Of a stretch of 18,462 nt of DNA, positions 7,584-14,232 are shown one piece after another. Under the pieces are notes generated by a model. It was not told the origin of the DNA. It made no database searches and worked only from the letters and a program-made list of their open reading frames with translations. The stretch comes from Azophilus sp964572185 (GTDB lineage: Bacteria; Pseudomonadota; Gammaproteobacteria; Pseudomonadales; Azotimanducaceae): assembly GCA_964572185.1 (NCBI GenBank), contig CAZNFI010000050.1:1-18462 (forward strand). The letters are read 5' to 3'. The translations under genes and the position numbers were made by a program. Within the stretch, counting starts at the first letter, position 1. Each line of letters begins with the position of its first letter.

Positions 7584-8813
7584 TCAACGAGGCGGCCTGT
7601 CCGCCAGTGCGCCCGCCCGCTGCAACGCCAGCACCTGTTGCTCCTCCCAGCCCAGCCAGTCGCGCAGCACCGCTGCGTTGTCGGCGCCAAGGCCCGGGCA
7701 TGGTGTCCAGTCTTCGCTGCTGATTCCGTTCATCTTGATCGGGTTGCCTGGAACCGGCGTGGGGCCGGGTTCCAGCGGCACGAAGAACTGCCGTTCCCGC
7801 ACCTGGGGGTCGGCGACCATGTCGGGCGTGGTGTTTACCGGCCCGGCGGGGATGCCCGCCGCCTGCAGGAGCATTGCCGCATCGCACTTTGACCGGGTTG
7901 CGGTCCAGGAGGAAATCGTCGCGTCGATGCTGGCGCCGTGCGCGCGCCGTTGCGCGAGTGGCCACTCCTTCTGCAGACCGTTGCCGATCAGGCAGCAGAG
8001 CCGGCGCCAGTCGGTATCGTCCCGGCAGGCCATGGCGACCCAGGCGTCCTCGCCGCTGCAGGCATAGACGCCGTGCGGAGACATCGCCGGGTGCGCATTG
8101 CCGATACGCGCGGCCACGCCTCCCAACTGCTGCTCGACCAGCCAGGGTCCGCAGAATGCCACTCCCGATTCGTGCAGCGCCATCTCGACGAACGACCCCT
8201 CGCCGGTTGCCTGACGATGCCGCAGGGCCGTGACGATGGCGCCCGCCGCATTGAGGGAGGCGACCGGGTCCATCAACGCCGTCGCGGAATTGCGCGGTTC
8301 GTCCGGGCCATAGCCCATGACCTGCGTCAAGCCCGACATCGCCTCGACGGTGGGGCCGAACGCCACCCGGTCGCGGTACGGGCCCTCCAACCCGAATCCG
8401 GGCATGGCCATGTAGATGATGCCCGGGTTTGCGGCACACAGCGCATCGTAGCCAAGGCCGAGACCGGCCAGGGTATCGGTGCTGAAGTTCTCCATGACCA
8501 CATCGGCCACCGCCACCAGGTCGAGAAAGGCCTGGCGCCCTGCCCGGCATTTCAGGTCGATGGCCAGGCTGCGCTTGTTCCGCTGCAGCTTGACGATGAC
8601 CGCGACGCGGTTCCAGGGATCTTCGCCAGGGCTTCCGCCGATCCAGCCGCCGAGTGCCCCGTACTCCGGGAAGTGCCGCGGGCCGCGGCTGTCCGGGGCT
8701 TCGATGCGCACCGTTTCGGCACCGAGGTCGGCGAGGATGCGCGTACTGAGCGGCCCCGACCAGACGTGGGTGAGGTCGAGAATGCGCACGCCACGCAGGG
8801 GGCCGTCAGCCAT
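7584..8813 (-). CDS. Family III (CaiB/BaiF) CoA-transferase, catalytic subunit type
   Basis: 409 residues from ATG 8813, of normal family length. It would move CoA between carboxylic acids through an Asp-bound anhydride and thioester, or act as an acyl-CoA racemase-like enzyme. Family marks: GVRILDLTHVWSGPLSTRIL (8-27), LGAETVRIEAP (30-40), NKRSLAIDLK (79-88), GFGLEGPYRDRVAF (139-152), and the catalytic Asp D182 in ALMDPVASLNAAGAIVTALR before TGEG. ATG 8813 is chosen because GGAGG lies six bases upstream and the ATG overlaps the stop of the preceding gene (ATGGCTGA); the frame is open to 8831, but those codons lie inside the upstream gene. The 8-nt overlap indicates coupled translation with that second CoA-transferase, and possibly a heteromer. 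Substrate is not determinable. Confidence 0.92.
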   Translation of the reverse strand: MADGPLRGVRILDLTHVWSGPLSTRILADLGAETVRIEAPDSRGPRHFPEYGALGGWIGGSPGEDPWNRVAVIVKLQRNKRSLAIDLKCRAGRQAFLDLVAVADVVMENFSTDTLAGLGLGYDALCAANPGIIYMAMPGFGLEGPYRDRVAFGPTVEAMSGLTQVMGYGPDEPRNSATALMDPVASLNAAGAIVTALRHRQATGEGSFVEMALHESGVAFCGPWLVEQQLGGVAARIGNAHPAMSPHGVYACSGEDAWVAMACRDDTDWRRLCCLIGNGLQKEWPLAQRRAHGASIDATISSWTATRSKCDAAMLLQAAGIPAGPVNTTPDMVADPQVRERQFFVPLEPGPTPVPGNPIKMNGISSEDWTPCPGLGADNAAVLRDWLGWEEQQVLALQRAGALADRPPR

Positions 8814-9897
8814 CCGGAGCCTCCGTCGCAAGCAGGGTCAGTTCGGCAGGCGCGGCGCCGTTGACTCGCCAGGCGCGGCGCGGCGAGCGCAACGATGTCG
8901 CCGCGCCGGTGCGTACCGTCTGCCAGAAGCCGCGTGTGCCGAGGTGGGGGTCGGCCAGCACATCATCGAGGTTGTGCACGATGCCGATCGGCACTCGGCA
9001 TTCCAGCGCCCGGGCCAGTGCCTCTTCGGCGGTCACGGCGGCCAGCGCCTCGCCGATGATGGCGTGCAGGGCGTCCCGGTTCGCCGTGCGCCGTTCGATG
9101 TTGTCAAAGCGCCGGTCGAGGACCAGTTCCGGCCGGTTGAGGAAAGTCGCGAAGGCATCCCAGAAGTCCGGCACGATGGCCAGATACAGCCAGCCGTCCG
9201 AGCAACGATACTGGTTGATGGGCACCACATAGTGGTAGTCGTTGCCATGGCGTTGGCGAATCTGGCCCGCGCAGTGCCACAGCACCGTCGTGAACTGGCT
9301 GAGCGACATCACCACCTCGAGCATGCCGATATCGATGACGTTGCGCTCGCCGGCATAGCGGCAGGCGTTGGCCGCGGCAAACGCGTAGGCGCCGCTCTGG
9401 AATTCCGGGTAGTGCCCGGGCAGCGTCAGCGGCGCCCGGCCCGGGTCGCCCATGATGTAGGTGTATCCGCCCATGGCCAGCAACGTGTTGGCCGAGGCCT
9501 GCCAGTTGCGCCTGGGGCCGGTGCGCCCGAACGGGGTGATGGCGGCCTTGACCGGCGCCTGCCATTGGTCGAATCCGCTTGCTTGCACGGCATCGGCGGT
9601 GCCGGCCTCCAGGATGACGACATCGGCGCTGGCGGCGAGTTCGGCGATCAGGCCGGCATCGTCCGTGCGCATGCGGCGCTTGCCGGCGTGCAGATAAACA
9701 GCCATCGCCGTCTCGCTGACCCAGGCCGCCGGGCGTTCGGCAGCCTCGATGTGTACCACGTCGCAGCCGGCCTGCACGAACAGGCGTCCGCAGTATGCGG
9801 CGGCAAAGCCGCCCAGTTCGAGCACTCGATCCATTGAAAGAGGCCGCTGATGCTGTTTCGGAATGGCGATGATACGTGGCCGGAAATCTCCGGGCAT
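8806..9897 (-). CDS. Family III (CaiB/BaiF) CoA-transferase-like subunit lacking the catalytic Asp
   Basis: 363 residues from ATG 9897 (AGG five bases upstream); ATG 9834, which opens MDRVLELGGFAAAYCGRLFV, is an equally possible start and matches where family similarity begins. VLELGGFAAAYCGRLFVQAG and CDVVHIE are the N-terminal family signature, and TPFGRTGP and ADPHLGTRGFW are also family-typical. The segment that should hold the nucleophile reads LPGHYPEFQSGAYAFAAANA, and no Asp stands at or next to the expected place. It is also shorter than its partner. It is therefore probably a structural or substrate-binding partner of the downstream gene, with which it overlaps by 8 nt. An independent enzyme using another residue is the alternative. 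Confidence 0.88.
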   Translation of the reverse strand: MPGDFRPRIIAIPKQHQRPLSMDRVLELGGFAAAYCGRLFVQAGCDVVHIEAAERPAAWVSETAMAVYLHAGKRRMRTDDAGLIAELAASADVVILEAGTADAVQASGFDQWQAPVKAAITPFGRTGPRRNWQASANTLLAMGGYTYIMGDPGRAPLTLPGHYPEFQSGAYAFAAANACRYAGERNVIDIGMLEVVMSLSQFTTVLWHCAGQIRQRHGNDYHYVVPINQYRCSDGWLYLAIVPDFWDAFATFLNRPELVLDRRFDNIERRTANRDALHAIIGEALAAVTAEEALARALECRVPIGIVHNLDDVLADPHLGTRGFWQTVRTGAATSLRSPRRAWRVNGAAPAELTLLATEAPDG

Positions 9898-9930
9898 CAG
9901 CCTGACCGGACGATACCCCGGTCCGGCCAG

Positions 9931-10035
9931 CTAGTGTCCTGTGTCACAAATACGCTACCTTTCAGCGGGCCGCGCCTTGCCCTCGGCGGTTTTGCGCGCT
10001 CTGAAAGGCAGCGCATTTGTGACACAGGACACTAG
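9931..10035. repeat. MITE-like inverted-repeat element 2 (105 bp)
   Basis: Arms of 35 nt (9931-9965 and 10001-10035) are inverted copies with two mismatches. Each arm begins CTAGTGTCCTGT and ends inward in TTTCAG. The 35-nt core reads, on the minus strand, AGCGCGCAAAACC followed by GCCGAGG and GCAAGGCGCGGCCCG. It shares tips, inner ends and core with the element at 2367-2520, although the middle 17 bases of the arms differ. It lies between two divergent genes (CoA-transferase pair and amidase). CTAG at both ends may be part of the element or a target duplication. Confidence 0.8.
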
Positions 10036-10208
10036 CGGCGATCGGATGCAGATCCGGCCGGACGACCTGAACCGCCGACGAGAGATCCGGCACAGGGCCG
10101 GCGCTCGGCTGCGACTGCATGGGCTATACTGCAGAGATCCTGCGCGGCAGCATCCTGGGAGAGGTTGCAAGGCCGCCCGCAACGATCTGCACAAAGAGGA
10201 GATCCGCC

Positions 10209-11615
10209 ATGGCCGACGAGTCGTTGCACTACAAGACCATCGTCGAACTCGGGGGGCTGATCAAATCCGGACAGCTTTCCCCCGTCGAAGCCACAAGCGC
10301 GCAACTGGCCCGCATCGAACAGCTCGACGGAGACCTGAAAAGCTATGCCACCGTCATGGCGGAATCCGCCATGGCCCAGGCCCGGCGCACCGAAGCCGAG
10401 ATCGCCGGGGGCGGCTACCGGGGGCCGCTGCACGGGGTGCCGATCGCCGTGAAAGACCTGTGCTTCACGATCGGCGTGCGCACCATGGGGGGCACCCGCG
10501 TGCTGGCCGATCACGTTCCCGATTTCGATGCCACCGTGGTCAGCCGCTTCCACGCCGCGGGAGCGGTGCTGCTCGGCAAGCTCAACCTCACCGAGGGCGC
10601 CATGGCCGGCTACAACCCGGACCGGGGCGTGCCCGTCAATCCCTGGAATGCCGATGCCTGGTCCGGCGCCTCCTCGAGCGGTTCCGGGGTGGCCGCGGCC
10701 GCGGGCCTGTGTTACGGCTGCCTGGGCAGCGACACGGGCGGCTCGATCCGCTTCCCGTCCGCCGCCTGCGGCGTGGTCGGCATCAAGCCCACCTGGGGCC
10801 GGGTGAGCCGCCATGGCGTACTGGCTCTCGCCGAATCGCTGGATCACGTCGGGCCCATGACCCGCAGCACCGCCGATGCCGGCATCGTGCTGCAGACCAT
10901 TGCCGGCCAGGATGCCAACGACCCGACCTCGCTGCCCGCGCCGGTTCCGGACATGCTCGAAGGCATCGACCGGGGCGTGGCCGGCCTTCGGCTTGGTTTC
11001 GATGAGCGCTATGCGTCCGAAGGGGTCGACCCCGACCTGGCGGCGGCGGTGCAGCAGAGCGTGCAGCGGCTCGGCGAACTCGGCGCCGAAATCGTCGAAG
11101 TGCGCATGCCCGCGCTGGAAGCGTACCTGGCCGCCTGGCCGGTGCTGTGCACGGCAGAGGCGGCGCTGGCCCACGCAGCGACCTATCCTTCGCGACGCGA
11201 CGACTATGGGCCCTGGTTCATGGGCTGGCTGGACCAGGGCGCAGGCGTCACCGGGGTCGACTACGCCCGAGCCAACAATCAGCGCGCGGCCTGCAACGGG
11301 TTGATTCGCGATGTCTTTGCGGACATCGACGCACTGGTCTGCCCGTCCATGCCGAGCCCGGCCTTTCCGGTGGCGGACATGGCGCCCTTCGATCCCTTGC
11401 CTGAAGAGGGACTGGACATGGGCCTGCTGCGCTTCACGGCGCCCTTCGACTTCAACGGCGCGCCCACGCTCTCGGTACCGTGCGGACTCAGCGGTGGCGG
11501 TCTGCCGCTCAGCCTGCAGTTCGTCGGCAAGCACCTGCAGGAACCGCTGCTGTGCCGCATCGGCCACGCTTACGAGCAGGCGACCGAGTGGCACGACCTG
11601 CATCCGCCGCTGTAA
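10209..11615 (+). CDS. Amidase (amidase signature family)
   Basis: 468 residues. ATG 10209 is chosen over the longer frame because AGAGGAG (10195-10201) stands seven bases upstream. The amidase-signature Ser-cisSer-Lys triad is complete: K82 in GVPIAVKDL, S155 in WSGASSSGSG, and S179 in GSDTGGSIRFP, with FPSAACGVVGIKPTWGRVSR following as usual. Similar to GatA-like amidases, but no GatB or GatC gene is adjacent, so a free-standing enzyme cleaving a small amide (aryl or aliphatic) is more likely than the tRNA amidotransferase. It appears cytoplasmic, with no signal peptide. It is followed after 17 bases by a CoA-transferase fragment on the same strand. Element 2 lies upstream and its promoter is probably between 10036 and 10190. 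Confidence 0.92.
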   Translation: MADESLHYKTIVELGGLIKSGQLSPVEATSAQLARIEQLDGDLKSYATVMAESAMAQARRTEAEIAGGGYRGPLHGVPIAVKDLCFTIGVRTMGGTRVLADHVPDFDATVVSRFHAAGAVLLGKLNLTEGAMAGYNPDRGVPVNPWNADAWSGASSSGSGVAAAAGLCYGCLGSDTGGSIRFPSAACGVVGIKPTWGRVSRHGVLALAESLDHVGPMTRSTADAGIVLQTIAGQDANDPTSLPAPVPDMLEGIDRGVAGLRLGFDERYASEGVDPDLAAAVQQSVQRLGELGAEIVEVRMPALEAYLAAWPVLCTAEAALAHAATYPSRRDDYGPWFMGWLDQGAGVTGVDYARANNQRAACNGLIRDVFADIDALVCPSMPSPAFPVADMAPFDPLPEEGLDMGLLRFTAPFDFNGAPTLSVPCGLSGGGLPLSLQFVGKHLQEPLLCRIGHAYEQATEWHDLHPPL

Positions 11616-11632
11616 CTCGCCGGGCCGGAATC

Positions 11633-12208
11633 GTGAGTGAGGTGCCGCCGCGCACCGGCAATCGCTCGGCGCCCTACGCGCCGCACGGCGTTTATCCGTG
11701 CCGCGGTGACGATCGATGGATCCTGATTCAGGCTGGCGAGGAGCATCAATGGCAGGCGCTGAAGCGGGAGGCCGGCGGGCTGCTGGACGGGTTTGACGGC
11801 CCGGGCGACCGCCAGCGGCGAGTAGAAGCACTCGATGACGCCATCGCCGCCTGGACCGTACAGTGCGATTCCAACGCCCTGATGACACAACTGCAAAGCG
11901 CCGGTGTCCCCGCCGCCGCCACCAACGATCTGACTTCGTTGTTCAGCGATCCCCACCTCGCCGCGCGCAACTTCTGGCAGTGGCTGGACCGTGCCGTTGT
12001 CGGGCGCCAGCCACATCCGTCGCCGCCTTATCGCCGTGGCTCGGCGCCGCTTTCCATCGCCAGGCCGGCGCCGACGCTCGGGCAACACAATCAGGAGGTT
12101 CTCGAAGGGCTGCTGGGGCTCGATCGAGAGGATCTGAAAAGTCTTGTCACGCTTGGCGTTGTCGGAAACCGGCCGCGCATGAAGCGGGGTGGTAACCGGG
12201 CAGATTGA
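11633..12208 (+). pseudogene. Free-standing C-terminal piece of a family III CoA-transferase
   Basis: 191 codons from GTG 11633 (weak GGA upstream). APYAPHGVYPCRGDDRWILI aligns with the middle of a CaiB/BaiF protein (compare MSPHGVYACSGEDAWVAMAC in the neighbour at 7584-8813). LQSAGVPAAATNDLTSLFSD, PHLAARNFWQWL and APTLGQHNQEVLEGLLGLDR are the usual C-terminal marks. The N-terminal half with the Rossmann part and catalytic Asp is absent, and the upstream frame is inside the amidase gene. It is most simply a truncated remnant, left when the amidase gene or a deletion joined it. The frame is intact and clean, so a small expressed domain complementing another subunit cannot be ruled out. Confidence 0.75.
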
Positions 12209-12269
12209 GTTCGAGCGGCCTGGTCCCGCAGGAAAGGGTTCCCTGCCAGCAACTTCCAAGCGTTGCACA

Positions 12270-12286
12270 GGCCCGGATATCGGGCC
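12270..12286. terminator. Possible terminator hairpin
   Basis: GGCCCG-GATAT-CGGGCC, a perfect 6-bp stem between the convergent CoA-transferase remnant and methyltransferase genes. No T tract. Confidence 0.35.
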
Positions 12287-12302
12287 AGGTGCGCCGGCCG
12301 TG

Positions 12303-13043
12303 TCAGGGTTTCCGGAACAGCAGCGTGAACCGGTCCGTGTTGCCGCTCACCGAGCGGCGCCCTACTTCGTAGCGCAGTTCATCGTCGAGCCGGTAGTGCA
12401 GGTTCGAGTAGTCGACAAACTCGAAGCCGGCGGCCTCGATTTCCTTGATGGCCAGCACCGGGTCCATGCGGCGCCAGTTTTCCTCGTTTTCCTGCTGCAT
12501 GTGGCGCCGGGTGTGGTCGACGACGCCGTAGTGGCCGCCCGATTTCAGTGCCGCGAACGCCGAAGCATTGATGGCGGCGCGCCCGTGGGCGGTGAAGTTG
12601 TGCAGGTTGCGGAAGGTCAGAACCAGGTCCATTGCCTCGGCCTGGAAAGACAGCCCTTCGAAAAGCCGGCCGACCCGGCGGAATTCACCGTCCGCCTCGA
12701 TCACCTTTACCCGCTCGAAGCCCGGTTCGCCGAGCAGGTTCTCTTTCAGCCGGTCGGTTCCGATGCTGAGAAACAGTTCACCTTCATCGTAGAGCACCGG
12801 CGCCAGTACCTTCGTATACCAACCACCGCCCGGCAGCAGTTCCAGCACGCGCATGTGCGGTTGCAGGCCGAAAAAGGCCAGCGTCTCGGCAGGCTTGCGG
12901 TTCGCATCCCGGGCGCGCTCCGCCTCGGTGCGAATGTCTGCCGCCAGGGCCTCGGCAACGGCTTCGGCGAGATCGGCGTGGGCGGGGGCAGTCATGGCTA
13001 CGGCGAGCAGTGCAGCGATACCTGCACGGGCGAAATCGATCAT
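12303..13043 (-). CDS. Exported class I SAM-dependent methyltransferase-like protein
   Basis: 246 residues from ATG 13043. Residues 1-23 look like a Sec signal peptide (MIDFARAG, hydrophobic AALLAVAMTAP, cleavage after AHA), which is why this start is preferred to the longer frame opening at 13094. The mature part has the Rossmann methyltransferase motif I as VLELLPGGGWYTKVLAPVL (66-84), an acidic strand VIEADGEF, and a motif-IV-like DLVLTFRNLHNF. The set fits the COG4798-type 'predicted methyltransferase' group, whose members often carry signal peptides. SAM is cytoplasmic, so a periplasmic methyltransferase is puzzling and the true reaction is unknown. No strong ribosome site is seen. A 10-bp perfect inverted repeat lies 34 bases upstream. 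Confidence 0.8.
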   Translation of the reverse strand: MIDFARAGIAALLAVAMTAPAHADLAEAVAEALAADIRTEAERARDANRKPAETLAFFGLQPHMRVLELLPGGGWYTKVLAPVLYDEGELFLSIGTDRLKENLLGEPGFERVKVIEADGEFRRVGRLFEGLSFQAEAMDLVLTFRNLHNFTAHGRAAINASAFAALKSGGHYGVVDHTRRHMQQENEENWRRMDPVLAIKEIEAAGFEFVDYSNLHYRLDDELRYEVGRRSVSGNTDRFTLLFRKP

Positions 13044-13076
13044 GTGAGTCTGATGCCTGATCGGTTGAAGGCCGCC

Positions 13077-13115
13077 GATTGTACGGCATCGCACCCTGAA
13101 TTAAACCGTACAATC
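13077..13115. promoter_or_regulatory. Perfect 10-bp inverted repeat upstream of the methyltransferase gene
   Basis: GATTGTACGG (13077-13086) and CCGTACAATC (13106-13115) are exact inverted copies with a 19-nt spacer. Position, 34 bp before the start of the minus-strand methyltransferase gene, suits an operator or leader hairpin. No regulator can be named. Confidence 0.4.
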
Positions 13116-13120
13116 CGTAA

Positions 13121-13264
13121 AGTTGGAGCCGGACCCGCCTGCGCCTGCCGGATGCGGGACAGGTTGCCACGGCATTGGAAACATCCTGCATGGCTCTGGT
13201 GACGCACGACCGGGATTTCAGCGCACTCGAAAGCACCACCGAAAGCATGGCGGTGTACGCCTGA
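13121..13264 (+). pseudogene. C-terminal remnant of a PIN-domain (VapC-like) protein
   Basis: After an in-frame TAA at 13118 the frame reads LRLPDAGQVATALETSCMALVTHDRDFSAL in two joined parts: 'LPDAGQVATALE' is the penultimate helix of PIN domains and 'ALVTHDRDFSALES' is the last strand and loop with the conserved acidic residues. It stops at TGA 13262-13264. Only about 47 codons remain, without the N-terminal acidic residues, start or ribosome site, so this is the tail of a decayed toxin-type ribonuclease gene. No antitoxin gene is visible beside it. Confidence 0.55.
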
Positions 13265-13440
13265 AACCGGGCTGTCGAGTCAGGAAAGTCAGCGCATACG
13301 TGACCACTTGGATAAGCCTGCATGCAAACCCAGCCGTTCGACCATAGACCAGAGAGTATCGTCAGGCCGGAACGGCTACCGAATGAAGGTTGCAGGACTT
13401 ACAGCCATCTGCAAACGCAGCCCGTGGCAAAAGTCCCGTA
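13265..13440. other. Leader region of the transporter gene, nothing recognised
   Basis: No protein-like frame or hairpin stands out between the PIN remnant and the transporter start; the transporter's promoter must be here, but I cannot place -35/-10 boxes with confidence. Confidence 0.4.
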
Positions 13441-14061
13441 ATGTCAGACCCCTGCTGCAACAACGCTGCCGATCTCGCGGGCCTGCACAGCCGGCAACGC
13501 CGCGTGCTGGCCTGGGTGTTCGGCATCAACCTTGCGACCTTTGCGGTCATGGTCACCGGCTCGGTATTGAGCGGATCCTCCGCGTTGCTGTCCGGAACGC
13601 TCGACAACCTGGGCGATGCCCTCACCTACGCGCTGAGTTTCGCGGTGGTCGGCGCATCCACCCAAGCCAAGGCGCGGGTTGCCATGGTGAAGGGGCTGCT
13701 GATTCTCGGTGCCGCTTTCGCCGTCGCCGCGCAGATCGCCTGGCGGCTCTCGGAACTGCAGGCGCCGGTTGCTTCCACCATGTCTGCCGCGGCCGCAATC
13801 AACCTTGCCGCCAACGCCGTCTGCCTCAGGCTTCTCAACCCGTACCGCGAAGGTGACGTCAACATGTCATCGTCCTGGGAGTGTTCGCGCAACGATGTCA
13901 TCGAGGGCGTAGCCGTGATCGGTGCGGCCGTGGCGGTCTGGTTGTTCGCCTCCCCCTGGCCGGACCTGTTCGTGGCCGTCGTACTCCTGGCCATATTCCT
14001 CAGATCGGCAATCAGCATACTGCGCACTGCCTGGCGGGAGTTCGCGCCCGCCCTGCCATAG
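13441..14061 (+). CDS. Compact cation-efflux (CDF-like) membrane transporter
   Basis: 206 residues from ATG 13441, about two thirds of a usual ~300-residue CDF protein. About five to six hydrophobic segments are visible, and the C-terminal cytoplasmic metal-binding domain is missing. TM2 carries GTLDNLGDALTYALSF, giving D55-x3-D59 where CDF zinc transporters have H/D-x3-D. The TM5 counterpart ECSRNDVIEGVAVIGA has C148-x3-D152 instead of H-x3-D. The N terminus has a C-C pair (DPCCNN), which may bind thiophilic metal. Likely role: export of a divalent metal across the inner membrane, with metal choice altered by Cys/Asp ligands. No clear ribosome site is seen; the frame is open further up (to 13390), but the CC motif and similarity begin here. 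Confidence 0.8.
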   Translation: MSDPCCNNAADLAGLHSRQRRVLAWVFGINLATFAVMVTGSVLSGSSALLSGTLDNLGDALTYALSFAVVGASTQAKARVAMVKGLLILGAAFAVAAQIAWRLSELQAPVASTMSAAAAINLAANAVCLRLLNPYREGDVNMSSSWECSRNDVIEGVAVIGAAVAVWLFASPWPDLFVAVVLLAIFLRSAISILRTAWREFAPALP

Positions 14062-14232
14062 TGCCCAGGCCCTGCAGCGCGCCCAGTCGAATGGCGGGTG
14101 GACAGGATGATTCGAACCCGGCTCATCGCCGCCGGGCTGCACTCTTCGCTCCGGAAAGCACCCTTTCTTGCAACGATTCCACCGCTAACGCACCATCCCC
14201 GTTGAAATCCCCAGGCCATCCAGGTGCGACAC

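Noticed and set aside
8357..8377. Apparent loss of the catalytic Asp in the 7584-8813 CoA-transferase (GPTVEAMSG)
   Set aside because: The nucleophile of this family lies later, before the TGEG segment, and D182 in ALMDPVASL fills that place.
7938..9837. Plus-strand open frames of 308 and 452 codons
   Set aside because: They are antisense to the two CoA-transferase genes; composition is typical of antisense shadows.
10032..11888. 618-codon minus-strand open frame
   Set aside because: It is antisense to the amidase, which has a full catalytic triad and a strong ribosome site.
14109..14119. GATTCGAACCC, the reverse complement of a tRNA T-loop sequence
   Set aside because: The flanking bases cannot form a T stem, acceptor stem or anticodon arm on the minus strand, so it is not a tRNA.
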